Part shown: one piece after another, positions 53,182-62,195 of the stretch
How the letters are laid out: every line of letters starts with the position of its first letter
Position numbering within the stretch: position 1 is the stretch's first letter
NCBI GenBank assembly: GCA_934098345.1
Contig: CAKONX010000001.1
Location: 1 to 64,000 of the forward strand
DNA: 64,000 nt
DNA from: an uncultured Bacilli bacterium
GTDB lineage: Bacteria > Bacillota_I > Bacilli_A > RF39 > UBA660
Direction of reading: 5' to 3'
The notes under the pieces: generated by a model
Database searches by the model: none
What the model saw: only the letters and a program-made list of their open reading frames with translations
What the model was told of the DNA's origin: nothing
Translations under genes and position numbers: made by a program

Positions 53182-55167
53182 ATGGAACTAGAAAACGTAA
53201 AAGGAATTGGTCCAAAAACAAAAGAATTATTAAATAAAATTAATATATATTCTGTAGATGAACTAGTTAGGTATTATCCATATCGTTATAATATTTATAG
53301 TCCAGAAAACATACTTAATCATGAAGATGAACAAATATGTATTACTGGAATGATAGAAGGAGTACCAAAACTTAGTTACATTAAAAGAAACTTAAATAAA
53401 ATTAGTTTTACATTTCTAACAAATAATATAAGATGCAATGTTGTTATATTTAATCGTGCTTTTATAAATAGATATTTAACAGTTGGTAAATATATTACAT
53501 TAGTTGGAAAATATAAAAAGGATAAAAACCAATTTATAGCAAGTGATATTAAACTTAAACCTATATATAAAACTGAAGTAGAACCTGTATATCATTTAGT
53601 TAATGGTCTTAAAACTTCAACATTAGAAAGTAGTATTAAATCTATATTAGAAAGCAATATTGAAATAAATGAAATAGTACCTGATTTTATAAATGATATG
53701 TATGGATTTATTAAAAGTAAAGATGCTATAAAAGAAATACATTTTCCAACAAGTTTAGAAGAAACAAAAAAAGCTAATTTAAAATTAAAATATGAAGAGT
53801 TATTTGAATTTTTGTTTAAAATAAATATTATAAAATATAGAAATCAATTGTTTAATGATTATGTAATTAAACACGTTGATGAATCTATGATTGATTCAAT
53901 AAAGAAACAAATACCTTATAGTTTAACAGGAGATCAAGAAACAACTCTAAATGAAATTATAGATGACTTTAATAGTTTTAAAAGAATGAATAGACTTATA
54001 ATGGGAGATGTTGGATGTGGTAAAACTATAGTTGCTTTTATTGCTGTTATGTTAAATTATAAATGTGGTTATCAGAGTGCAATACTTGCTCCAACTGAAG
54101 TATTAGCAAGTCAACATTATGAAAACTTTATAAGTTTATTTCCCGATATTAGAGTTGAATTTCTTGTAGGAAGTAAAACTAAAAAGCAAAAAGAAGTAAT
54201 CAAAGAAAAATTAAAAAATGGAGAAGTAGATGTTTTAATTGGAACACATGCAATGCTTGAAGATGATGTTGAATTTAAAAATATTGGTTTAGTAGTAACA
54301 GATGAACAACATCGTTTTGGAGTTAATCAAAGAAAGAGTTTACAAAATAAAGGTGAATTTGTTGATGTTCTTTATTTATCAGCAACACCCATACCAAGAA
54401 CATACGCTTTAACAATTTATGGTGATATGGATATTTCCATTATTAAAGAGAAACCAGCTGGAAGAAAAGATATAGTTACTAAATTATTAAAGTTTAGTGA
54501 AATGGAAACTGTTTTAAAAACAATTAAAGAAGAAATTGATAATCATCATCAAGTTTATGTCGTAGCTCCTTTAATAGAGGAAAGTGAATCTGATTTAAAT
54601 GATGTAAATACTATATATGAACTTATTAGTAAAAATATAAGAGATATAAAAATAGATATATTACATGGTAAGATGAAAAATGTTGATAAAGACAGAGTTA
54701 TCAACAATTTTAAAGAAGGAAAATTAGATTTAATTATATCTACAACTGTAATAGAAGTAGGAGTAGATGTCAAAAATGCAACATTAATGGTTATATTTAA
54801 TGCAGAACGTTTTGGACTTGCAACTCTACACCAATTAAGAGGAAGAGTTGGAAGAAATAGCTTAGATTCAAAATGTATTTTAATAAGTGATCAAGAAAAA
54901 GAAAGATTACATGTATTGGAAGAAAGCAATGATGGATTCTATGTTTCTGAAATGGACTTTAAAATGCGTGGAAGTGGAGATTTATTTGGAATAAGACAAA
55001 GTGGAGATATGATATTTAAAATTGCAGATTTAAAGAAAGATTATAAAATACTTTTACAATGTAAAAAGGATGTTGATAAATTTATTCTAGATAATATTGA
55101 AAATAGTTTTAGAAATTACTCGTATTATAATGCTATATTAGAAAGCTTAATGAATAATAACGATTAG
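53182..55167 (+). CDS. recG: ATP-dependent DNA helicase RecG
   Basis: The protein has 661 residues. The wedge domain contains 'VKGIGPKTKELLNKI' and 'YYPYRY'. The helicase has Walker A 'LIMGDVGCGKTIVAFIAVML', 'VTDEQHRFG' (DExH-like), 'YLSATPIPRT' and 'LHQLRGRVGR'. It remodels stalled forks and Holliday junctions. The ATG at 53182 follows GGAGGAAT; the in-frame ATG 12 nt upstream overlaps that site. Confidence 0.97.
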   Translation: MELENVKGIGPKTKELLNKINIYSVDELVRYYPYRYNIYSPENILNHEDEQICITGMIEGVPKLSYIKRNLNKISFTFLTNNIRCNVVIFNRAFINRYLTVGKYITLVGKYKKDKNQFIASDIKLKPIYKTEVEPVYHLVNGLKTSTLESSIKSILESNIEINEIVPDFINDMYGFIKSKDAIKEIHFPTSLEETKKANLKLKYEELFEFLFKINIIKYRNQLFNDYVIKHVDESMIDSIKKQIPYSLTGDQETTLNEIIDDFNSFKRMNRLIMGDVGCGKTIVAFIAVMLNYKCGYQSAILAPTEVLASQHYENFISLFPDIRVEFLVGSKTKKQKEVIKEKLKNGEVDVLIGTHAMLEDDVEFKNIGLVVTDEQHRFGVNQRKSLQNKGEFVDVLYLSATPIPRTYALTIYGDMDISIIKEKPAGRKDIVTKLLKFSEMETVLKTIKEEIDNHHQVYVVAPLIEESESDLNDVNTIYELISKNIRDIKIDILHGKMKNVDKDRVINNFKEGKLDLIISTTVIEVGVDVKNATLMVIFNAERFGLATLHQLRGRVGRNSLDSKCILISDQEKERLHVLEESNDGFYVSEMDFKMRGSGDLFGIRQSGDMIFKIADLKKDYKILLQCKKDVDKFILDNIENSFRNYSYYNAILESLMNNND

Positions 55168-55175
55168 GAGGATTT

Positions 55176-55613
55176 ATGAAAAAATTTGAAATATTAATAG
55201 ATACATATGAAGGTAAAATAGATGAATTCTTATTAAGCCTTGATGGAATAAAAGAAGTTCATATAAAAGAAGATAAATGGAAAACTGACATTAATATATT
55301 ATATAACGATAAAAATATATCAATTATTGATATAAAAGATAAACTTATAGAATATGTAGATGCAGTAAACGTACCTTCTATACTATCATTTAACAAATTT
55401 GAAGAAAAAAATATTAATAAAGAAATATTTTTAGGTGATGGGTGTTGTGAATATTGTATGAATGGAACAATAGAAGAACTACTGGAAATAGATGGAATAA
55501 ATTCAGCATCATATGAAGATGGTAGAGACTTTTTCAATGTAACATTAAAATTAAGTTATAATCCAGATAAAATAAACAATGAAAAATTAGAACAAATAAT
55601 AAAAGAACTATAA
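55176..55613 (+). CDS. Tandem HMA-like domain protein
   Basis: The protein has 145 residues that read as two ferredoxin-like beta-alpha-beta-beta-alpha-beta repeats. The second (~80-145) has 'GDGCCEYCMNGTIEELLEI' and resembles heavy-metal-associated domains with CxxC. The first (~1-65) has the same pattern ('FEILIDTYEGKIDEFLLSLD') but no Cys. A cytoplasmic metallochaperone is possible, but no transport ATPase is nearby. It follows recG after 8 nt, with AGGAGG. Confidence 0.6.
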   Translation: MKKFEILIDTYEGKIDEFLLSLDGIKEVHIKEDKWKTDINILYNDKNISIIDIKDKLIEYVDAVNVPSILSFNKFEEKNINKEIFLGDGCCEYCMNGTIEELLEIDGINSASYEDGRDFFNVTLKLSYNPDKINNEKLEQIIKEL

Positions 55614-55645
55614 GTGTCAATATTTAAAATTTGTATTCAAATATA

Positions 55646-55674
55646 TTGACAGAATTTTAAAATTTGTATATCAT
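55646..55674 (+). promoter_or_regulatory. Sigma-A promoter of a small RNA
   Basis: Perfect TTGACA (55646-55651) and TATCAT (55669-55674) are 17 nt apart, 7 nt before the proposed RNA start. Confidence 0.75.
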
Positions 55675-55680
55675 TATATG

Positions 55681-55787
55681 TAGCATGATAGACTTCCTAT
55701 CATGCCCGATATATCTAACGATTATTAACAATGTTAGTATATCAACCAAAACCCCCTGGCCATCCTTTATGGATGGCGTTTTTTTAT
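55681..55787 (+). ncRNA. Candidate small RNA upstream of the methyltransferase gene
   Basis: About 107 nt with two hairpins and a terminator. Hairpin 1 is GCATGATA/TATCATGC (55683-55705). Hairpin 2 is GATATA-CTAAC paired with GTTAG-TATATC (55708-55743, one bulged T). The terminator is GCCATCC/GGATGGC (55759-55777) plus seven T. Unpaired AACCAAAACCCCCTG lies between hairpin 2 and the terminator; such C-rich segments pair with ribosome-binding sites in some Gram-positive sRNAs. The terminator would separate it from the methyltransferase gene, so a leader or riboswitch role is an alternative. Confidence 0.72.
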
Positions 55788-55904
55788 GCATATAAGTCTC
55801 ATTATATATCTGACATTCTTTCATAATTAGAAAAAGATATATTTATATAGCGTATAATCGCGATTTATATGATATAATTAATAATGTATACAGGAGGTTT
55901 ATAT

Positions 55905-57017
55905 ATGGCATATAGAAAGTCTTTTATTAAGTGGGCAGGAGGAAAAGAAAAAGAGCTTCCAATTATATTAAATAATTTACCTAAAAAAATTGACAGATAT
56001 ATAGAACCTTTTGTTGGCGGAGGAGCAGTATATTTTAATATAAATAAATCAAAGTCAATTATCAATGATAAATCAACTGAATTAATACTTTTATATAAAA
56101 TGATTAAATCTAAAAATAAATTTTTTGTTAAAAGCATTAACGAAATAAATAATAATTGGTTAGACCTTGAAAATATTGTTATTAGTAATTCGTCAGAACT
56201 TATAAATATATATGACGATTATAAAAATGATAAGAATACTTTAGATGAATTAATTGATCTATTTATGTCTAATCATAAAAAAGAAATAGCAAAATTGTTG
56301 AAAGATGATATTGATATAAATTTATATAATTTTGAAATTGAAATTAAGAAAAATTTAAAATCAAAATTAAGCAGAATGCTTAAAATAGAGAACATAAGGA
56401 ATGAGATGTCTGAAGAAGATATAATGAGTAATATTGAAACCGCATTTAAAAGTGCATACTATATGTATTTTAGATATTTATACAACAATAGAAAAAAGTT
56501 AAAACTAAGTGATCCATTTTTTGCAGCCGTATTTTATTTTATTAGAGATTATTGTTATGCGTCTATGTTTAGATATAATTCCATTGGTGAATTCAATGTC
56601 CCTTATGGTGGCATAAGCTATAATAGAAAAAACTTTAAGAAGAAAATTAAATATATTACATCGGAAGACTTAAGTGAATACATGAAAGAAACAGAAATTT
56701 ATAATATGGATTTTGAAGACTTTTGTAAATCTATAGAACTAAATGAAAATGACTTTATGTTTTTAGATCCTCCTTATGATACAGAGTTTTCTACTTATGC
56801 AAAAAATGATTTTGATAAAGCTGATCAAATAAGATTAGCTAACTTTCTGAAAAATACCAAAGCAAAATTCATGTTAATAATAAAAAATACTGATTTTATT
56901 TATAATCTATACAAAGATAAAGGATTTAATATTAACTCATTTGACAAAAAGTATTTAGTAAGTTTCATGAATAGAAATGATAAAAATGTTGAACATTTGA
57001 TAATTACAAACTATTAA
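55905..57017 (+). CDS. DNA adenine N6-methyltransferase, Dam/D12 class
   Basis: The protein has 370 residues. '[17 protein letters not shown]' (motif X), '[15 protein letters not shown]' (motif I, SAM) and '[13 protein letters not shown]' (motif IV, DPPY) are in the D12 order. The central region, including ~95 helical residues after motif I, is longer than in E. coli Dam (278 residues) and probably forms the target-recognition part. The target is unknown. I chose the ATG at 55905 after AGGAGG; an ATG 21 nt upstream overlaps that site. A nuclease-like gene follows 17 nt later. Confidence 0.92.
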   Translation: MAYRKSFIKWAGGKEKELPIILNNLPKKIDRYIEPFVGGGAVYFNINKSKSIINDKSTELILLYKMIKSKNKFFVKSINEINNNWLDLENIVISNSSELINIYDDYKNDKNTLDELIDLFMSNHKKEIAKLLKDDIDINLYNFEIEIKKNLKSKLSRMLKIENIRNEMSEEDIMSNIETAFKSAYYMYFRYLYNNRKKLKLSDPFFAAVFYFIRDYCYASMFRYNSIGEFNVPYGGISYNRKNFKKKIKYITSEDLSEYMKETEIYNMDFEDFCKSIELNENDFMFLDPPYDTEFSTYAKNDFDKADQIRLANFLKNTKAKFMLIIKNTDFIYNLYKDKGFNINSFDKKYLVSFMNRNDKNVEHLIITNY

Positions 57018-57034
57018 TAATTAGGAGGTAAACG

Positions 57035-58189
57035 ATGAATGATAAAAACTCTATAAAAAGTACAATTGTTATAGCAATAAATAATATACTATCTTCGAGG
57101 AAAGGATCCAAATATGCTGACATTCAAGAAATTTATAAAGAGGTAGCTTTATTAAAAGGTGTTGAAATAAGTGAATCTTTAAAAGCGCAAGTACGTGGCA
57201 GACTACAAGAACATTGCTCACAGTATAAAAACTATACTGGACCAGATGATTTGTTTGAAACGAAGGCAATTAATTCTGGATGTTGGAAAAATAAAATTAC
57301 AGGTGAGAAGAGTATAAGAAAGCATATTATATCATTAGTTAACGAGTTTCCAGGAATCGATATTACTCAATTAAAAGAATATATATTAACATCAATGAAG
57401 GATGAACTTACTGAGGCCGATAAAATAGAAAGCAAAACGAGACCTGGAGAAATGAAGGTAGAACAAATAATAAGAAATCTCGTTTCTCATAGAGATAGTT
57501 ATAAAGATGTTATTGAATTTAAAAAAGAAAATGAAATCACAAGACTTTATCCTAAACATGTAGAGGCAGGAGATGATGAAGATACTTTAGTTTCAATAGA
57601 TGATGAAGTAATTGAAAAGGTATTAAATAAAGAAGAAGAAAAGCCAATTATTGATCAAGAAGAAACTAAACTATTAACATTAGTTGAAATACCTAATAAA
57701 AAAAGTAAAAATAATCTTTCAAAAAAAACATATATTAGAAAAAGTGATTTTGAAAGAAAACTACAAGAATATAATAAAAAAATGGATAACGGATATGTTG
57801 CAGAGGGATTAGCATATCAACATGAAATAGATAAACTAGTCTCAATGGGTAGAAAAGATCTGGCTGAAAAAGTAAGATGGGTATCCAGAGATGATGGCGA
57901 TGGATATGGTTATGATATTCAATCTTTTGATACTATTAATGGTGAAGATAAGATAATATACATAGAAGTCAAAAGTACATCAGATAGTATTAGTTCGGAT
58001 TTTGAAATGTCGGCAAATGAAATTAAATTTGCTGAGGAACATATAGATGAATTTAAAATTTATAGAGTATATAAGAATAAAAATGTTGCAAATTTTTATA
58101 TAATAGAATCTGGAAACGACTTAAAAAATGATTTTGAGATTGAACCGACGAAATTTAAAGTTTCTATTAAACCAATAGAGAAAGAGTGA
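57035..58189 (+). CDS. DUF3883 / PD-(D/E)XK nuclease-like protein, putative restriction enzyme
   Basis: The protein has 384 residues. Two N-terminal winged-helix-like segments (~5-75 and ~90-165) are followed by a charged linker (~190-235) and a C-terminal DUF3883 domain. There 'DGYGYDIQSF' and 'KIIYIEVKSTSD' supply the D...(E)xK pattern of PD-(D/E)XK nucleases, preceded by 'GYVAEGLAYQHEIDKLV'. It is paired with the methyltransferase and ends at a terminator, so a restriction-modification pair is likely. Cleavage specificity cannot be read from the sequence. Confidence 0.78.
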   Translation: MNDKNSIKSTIVIAINNILSSRKGSKYADIQEIYKEVALLKGVEISESLKAQVRGRLQEHCSQYKNYTGPDDLFETKAINSGCWKNKITGEKSIRKHIISLVNEFPGIDITQLKEYILTSMKDELTEADKIESKTRPGEMKVEQIIRNLVSHRDSYKDVIEFKKENEITRLYPKHVEAGDDEDTLVSIDDEVIEKVLNKEEEKPIIDQEETKLLTLVEIPNKKSKNNLSKKTYIRKSDFERKLQEYNKKMDNGYVAEGLAYQHEIDKLVSMGRKDLAEKVRWVSRDDGDGYGYDIQSFDTINGEDKIIYIEVKSTSDSISSDFEMSANEIKFAEEHIDEFKIYRVYKNKNVANFYIIESGNDLKNDFEIEPTKFKVSIKPIEKE

Positions 58190-58237
58190 GTAATCGCTCT
58201 TTTTTATTTACTATATTTTGAGAATATAGTAAATAAA
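58181..58237 (+). terminator. Terminator plus long perfect hairpin
   Basis: A 9-bp stem (58181-58189 with 58194-58202, one G.U) with a GTAA loop overlaps the stop codon and is followed by T. It runs into a second, perfect 15-bp hairpin TTTATTTACTATATT/AATATAGTAAATAAA (58203-58237). Together they insulate the next operon. Confidence 0.82.
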
Positions 58238-58260
58238 AAAGAAACTACATAGTTAAAATA

Positions 58261-58289
58261 TTGACAATATATTGTCCATATAGTAATAT
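58261..58289 (+). promoter_or_regulatory. Promoter with palindromic operator for the GHKL operon
   Basis: TTGACA (58261-58266) and TAATAT (58284-58289) are 17 nt apart. The perfect 14-bp palindrome GACAATATATTGTC (58263-58276) overlaps the -35 box, a typical place for a repressor. The transcript would start near 58296, about 27 nt before the first gene. Confidence 0.6.
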
Positions 58290-58322
58290 ATATGCTATAT
58301 TTAAAACGAAAGAGGTATAATT

Positions 58323-58544
58323 ATGGAAAATGAAAAAGTAAAAGAGGAAAGATTTGTTAGAATCGCTGAAAAAAGAACAAACGTTATTTTAGATACACTT
58401 AGGTTGCTAGGAAATTGTTCTAATACTAATAATTACAAATATAGTGATCAACAAGTAAAAAAAATATTTAGTGCAATAGAGCAAGAATTAAAAAATACAA
58501 AGATTAAATTTGATAAAAAGGAAGAAAAGTTTACTTTAAAATAA
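58323..58544 (+). CDS. Small helical protein, first gene of GHKL operon
   Basis: The protein has 73 residues, highly charged and predicted all-helical: 'RFVRIAEKRTNVILDTLRLL', then 'GNCSNTNNYKYSDQQVKKIF' and 'SAIEQELKNTKIKF'. I believe similar small proteins occur beside defence or mobile-element genes, but I cannot name the family. No helix-turn-helix is evident. An AGAGGT site precedes the ATG. It may be an adaptor or regulator of the ATPase encoded 12 nt downstream; that is inference. Confidence 0.72.
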   Translation: MENEKVKEERFVRIAEKRTNVILDTLRLLGNCSNTNNYKYSDQQVKKIFSAIEQELKNTKIKFDKKEEKFTLK

Positions 58545-58556
58545 GGCGGTATAAAT

Positions 58557-60509
58557 ATGACTGAAATGAAATGGGAATTTCCTTATACTAATGGAGGAGA
58601 AGGAGACGGATTTAATGATTCTGGTATTCAATCTTTTAAAGATGATGCGTATACATCTTTAGCAAGAGAAATATGTCAGAATTCATTAGATGCTGTTGAT
58701 GAAGGAAAGAAAGCAATTGTTGAGTTTAAAAGCTTCGATCTTGAGAGAGAAAAATTTCCCGATTATGATAGTTTTATAAATGTAATAACTCACGAAGTTG
58801 AATTTTCCAAAAAAAATTATAAAAATGTAGATACACCATTAAAATTTTATTCAGAAGCATTAAAAACATTAAAGTTAGATAAAATAAAGTGTTTAAGAAT
58901 TAGTGATTTTAATACATGCGGTTTAACAGGAAGTGACAAAAAAATAAATTCAAACTGGTCCAATTTGGTAAAGAATAAAGGATTCAACGATAAACCATTA
59001 GATGCAGTTGGAGCTTTTGGAATTGGAAAAAATGCAACATTTGCTTGTTCAAAACTGAATACTGTATTTTATAGTACTATAAGTAATGATGGGTTGAAAG
59101 CCATTCAAGGTGTTGCCAGATTATCTACATACGAAACCGAAGATGGTAATATGACACAAGGTACAGGTTTTTGTGGAAAAATTGTTATTAACAATAATGG
59201 TGTTACTAATCTTATGCATATAGAAGATTATTATAGTTTGGATCATGATTTTATTAGAAATGACAATGACTATGGTACAGATATATTTGTTCTTGGTTTC
59301 CATGATGATAGTAATGATAAAATTAGTGACCTTGGTGATAATTGGGCAGTTTTAATAACCGCTTCACTAATAGACAACTTTCTTTTATCAATTGTAGAAG
59401 GCAAGTTAGAAATTAGAATTAATGATATTATTTTAAACAGTGAAACTATAGAAGACATTTTTAATGATATTAATTCATCTAGGCCTGATTTGTTTAATGA
59501 GTATACTGCTGAATATTTTAATGTTTTACTAGGAGATGATACAGAAAATACTGTTAATGATAAAATATCTATGTTTGAACCTGATGATGTTGAATTAATT
59601 TTAGCTTTTAATCCAAATTATCATAACAAGGTATCGATTAATAGACATACTGGAATGAAGTTGTTTGATAAAGACAGATTAGGAAATCAAGCTTTTTACA
59701 GTGGTATACTTGTGTTAAGGGGCAAGAAAGTTAATGCTTACTTTAAAACAATGGAAAACCCAAATCACGATGGTTGGAGTTATAAAAGAGTTGGAGCTCC
59801 ACAAGATGCGTATAAAATGTATTCTAAGTTATTTGACTTCGTTAGAACCAAAATAAGAGAATTTGCAATAGAAAATACTCCAGATTCTTTGGATGCACAA
59901 GGTATTGGTGAATATCTTGCAGATGAGTTTGATATAGGAAATAATAATTCTGAAAAGGAAGATATAAATAACGATATAGTAGAAGAAATTGAAGTAAAAG
60001 AAAAGAAACCAATTTCTTTAACTCAAATTACAGTAGATGATCCAGAAGCTAATGATCCTTTACAAGTTTTAGGAAAAGATAGTGAGGACGGTGAACTTGA
60101 AGGAACTATACCTAGAGGGAATTTAAATGAGACTGATGATGGAAGTGGTACAAAAATTGAAGGGGACAAAGGAAATGGCGGTTTTTACTTTGATTCTCTT
60201 GGTAATGTAAGAGCCAATAAAATTAGAAGTTATAATACTGGAGAACAATATAACCTAATATTTTCTGTACCTACGAATGTGGATGAATTGGTAATTGATG
60301 TTCAGATAGCCGGTGAACAATCAAATTATAAACCGGTAATCAAATTCGCTAATATGAAAGGTGTAATAATAAGTAATAATTTAGAAATAAAAGATAATCA
60401 AATTAAATTAAAAAAGGTTAAAGCAAATAATAATTATAACGTTAGTTTTAAGTTGAGCGATGATAAAAAGTGGTCATTGGAGGTAAATTTATATGAGAAT
60501 AAAAAGTAA
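58557..60509 (+). CDS. GHKL-type ATPase, probable defence protein
   Basis: The protein has 650 residues. The N-terminal GHKL fold shows the N box 'AREICQNSLDAVDEG' (Glu-39, Asn-42), a G1-like 'LRISDFNTCGLTG' (~115) and a G2 'AVGAFGIGKNATFA' (~155). A middle domain follows ('RLGNQAFYSGILVLRGKKVN', 'GWSYKRVGAPQD'), then an acidic linker (~460-530) and a beta-rich C-terminal domain (~550-650). It resembles the MORC/Hsp90-like ATPases found in several bacterial defence systems. The next gene overlaps it by 17 nt. Confidence 0.8.
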   Translation: MTEMKWEFPYTNGGEGDGFNDSGIQSFKDDAYTSLAREICQNSLDAVDEGKKAIVEFKSFDLEREKFPDYDSFINVITHEVEFSKKNYKNVDTPLKFYSEALKTLKLDKIKCLRISDFNTCGLTGSDKKINSNWSNLVKNKGFNDKPLDAVGAFGIGKNATFACSKLNTVFYSTISNDGLKAIQGVARLSTYETEDGNMTQGTGFCGKIVINNNGVTNLMHIEDYYSLDHDFIRNDNDYGTDIFVLGFHDDSNDKISDLGDNWAVLITASLIDNFLLSIVEGKLEIRINDIILNSETIEDIFNDINSSRPDLFNEYTAEYFNVLLGDDTENTVNDKISMFEPDDVELILAFNPNYHNKVSINRHTGMKLFDKDRLGNQAFYSGILVLRGKKVNAYFKTMENPNHDGWSYKRVGAPQDAYKMYSKLFDFVRTKIREFAIENTPDSLDAQGIGEYLADEFDIGNNNSEKEDINNDIVEEIEVKEKKPISLTQITVDDPEANDPLQVLGKDSEDGELEGTIPRGNLNETDDGSGTKIEGDKGNGGFYFDSLGNVRANKIRSYNTGEQYNLIFSVPTNVDELVIDVQIAGEQSNYKPVIKFANMKGVIISNNLEIKDNQIKLKKVKANNNYNVSFKLSDDKKWSLEVNLYENKK

Positions 60510-61350
60510 TAGGTTATTTACTTATCCAGTATTAACATCAATGAATGATGACTATATTGAAAGTAGTTTTACAACATCAATTAAAGTATTGAAAAGGGTA
60601 AGAACATTACAAATATCAATAGATTGTGAGATAAAGAATGATGAATTACAAAGCTTACTTGATCAAGATAAGGCAGAGGTAATATGTCATATAGAATGTT
60701 CTAAAACTAAATTGAGATATATTCAAAAACTAAACCTTGGTCATAATGAATTTGAAATTGAAAGTAAACTAATAAACTTAAATATAGAATTAGTAACATT
60801 TGTAATAGCAAAAGAAAATATTGAAGGTTTTAAATCTACTAAATTTAATAGAGATTACAATAATGCTACATTTAAAATTGACAGAGGACAAATTCTTGCT
60901 ATTGCAAGTCAAGTTGATATTCCAATAATAAAGGATATTTATGATCTATCAGATGTTCCGTCAATTATAACAATTGTACCTTCAGATATAAAATATATGA
61001 TGGTAAATATGGACGATCATAAAATTATTATTAAACTTCCTAAGGATGATTTTAATAATTACGCATCTTTAGGAAAATCTATTGGGTCACATACACCAAT
61101 ATTGCACTCTATGGTTATTGTTCCAGCTTTAACTCATGTAATAGATGAATTAATAAAGTGTAACGATGATTTTGAGCAATATTCGAATTATAGATGGTTT
61201 AAGGTATTAAAAGCAAAAGTTGAAACGCTAAAATATGAATTTTCGAGTGATTCAATGTTAAGAGTTGGATCATTGCAATTAGTACAAGAAATATTGGAAA
61301 ATCCTTTAAGCCTAGCTTTAGACAAACTTCCAAGAATGAAGGTGGAGTAG
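60493..61350 (+). CDS. Unknown protein, third gene of GHKL operon
   Basis: The protein has 285 residues, not recognised. The N-terminal half (~1-130) is beta-strand-rich ('TTSIKVLKRVRTLQISIDCE', 'AEVICHIECSKTKLRYIQKL') and the C-terminal half helical ('VIVPALTHVIDELIKC'). There is no signal peptide or membrane helix and no catalytic motif that I can see. It starts inside the ATPase gene after GGAGGT, so the two are translationally coupled and probably form a complex. Confidence 0.72.
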   Translation: MRIKSNRLFTYPVLTSMNDDYIESSFTTSIKVLKRVRTLQISIDCEIKNDELQSLLDQDKAEVICHIECSKTKLRYIQKLNLGHNEFEIESKLINLNIELVTFVIAKENIEGFKSTKFNRDYNNATFKIDRGQILAIASQVDIPIIKDIYDLSDVPSIITIVPSDIKYMMVNMDDHKIIIKLPKDDFNNYASLGKSIGSHTPILHSMVIVPALTHVIDELIKCNDDFEQYSNYRWFKVLKAKVETLKYEFSSDSMLRVGSLQLVQEILENPLSLALDKLPRMKVE

Positions 61351-61351
61351 T

Positions 61352-62104
61352 ATGAAATTAAAATTTTTAAAAACTAATTCTTTATCAATTTTAAAAGAAA
61401 ACATTAAAGATAATATTAAACATTATTCGGATGCTAATTCAAATTGGATAAAGAACTCAACAAATGATGAAGTTAATTATATTGAAAGTAAATTAGATGT
61501 TCCTGATTTCGAATTGATAATATCAAATACTCCTGAAAAAGATGATTTTTTAAATATAAAATTACTATATTCAAATCTGATTGAATTAACCGATAGCCAA
61601 GCCGGAGATGAAAGATTATGGGCTGGATTGTGTCATAATCAATTCTGGAATTATATGATTAATAGATGGCCAGTAGCAAAGGCTAAAGATGAAGTAAAAT
61701 TTATTAAAAAAAATTACTTCTTTGCTCATGGTGAAAAAAGATCTTTAATGACAAATGGACTTGCAAGGTTATGGTGGATTGGCAGATTAACATACGATAA
61801 AGATAATCCTAATAATAATCCATTTGAATTAACTGAATATTTATGTAAGGATTTAAATGGTAGAGGTTTTCCTCTGTTTGGTAGTAACTTTTCAAATAAT
61901 GACAAAATATTAAAAATATTTCTATATACTTTAAAAAATTATGAAGAAAGTAATAACATTAAGTTAGATAGAAATACAGAATTCTTAGAGATGATAAAAT
62001 ATGTTAATAAGCTTAGTGGAAAGATTTTAATAGATTATTTATCAAATAACGAATTAAGAAAACTTATACTTGATGAAGTAACAAGAATTGTATCTTTAAG
62101 ATAA
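61352..62104 (+). CDS. DUF6339-like protein, last gene of GHKL operon
   Basis: The protein has 250 residues. The core 'GDERLWAGLCHNQFWNYMIN' then 'RWP', and 'FAHGEKRSLMTNGLARLWWI' then 'GRLTYD', resembles the DUF6339 family, a domain of unknown function seen in defence-type gene groups. The rest is helical. It starts 1 nt after the previous stop, with GGAGG. No terminator is visible after it. The function is unknown. Confidence 0.7.
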   Translation: MKLKFLKTNSLSILKENIKDNIKHYSDANSNWIKNSTNDEVNYIESKLDVPDFELIISNTPEKDDFLNIKLLYSNLIELTDSQAGDERLWAGLCHNQFWNYMINRWPVAKAKDEVKFIKKNYFFAHGEKRSLMTNGLARLWWIGRLTYDKDNPNNNPFELTEYLCKDLNGRGFPLFGSNFSNNDKILKIFLYTLKNYEESNNIKLDRNTEFLEMIKYVNKLSGKILIDYLSNNELRKLILDEVTRIVSLR

Positions 62105-62195
62105 AATTTCTAAAAAAAATAATGTTCTTGTATCTAGATTAAATAATGACTTTTTGTAAGAAAATTGGTACAATAAAAATAGAAAGAGGTAGATT

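Noticed and set aside
55614..55904. Retron msr-msd or a riboswitch before the methyltransferase gene
   Set aside because: There is no reverse transcriptase nearby, and the terminator at 55759-55787 closes the RNA 117 nt before the gene without a visible alternative antiterminator fold. An independent small RNA is simpler.
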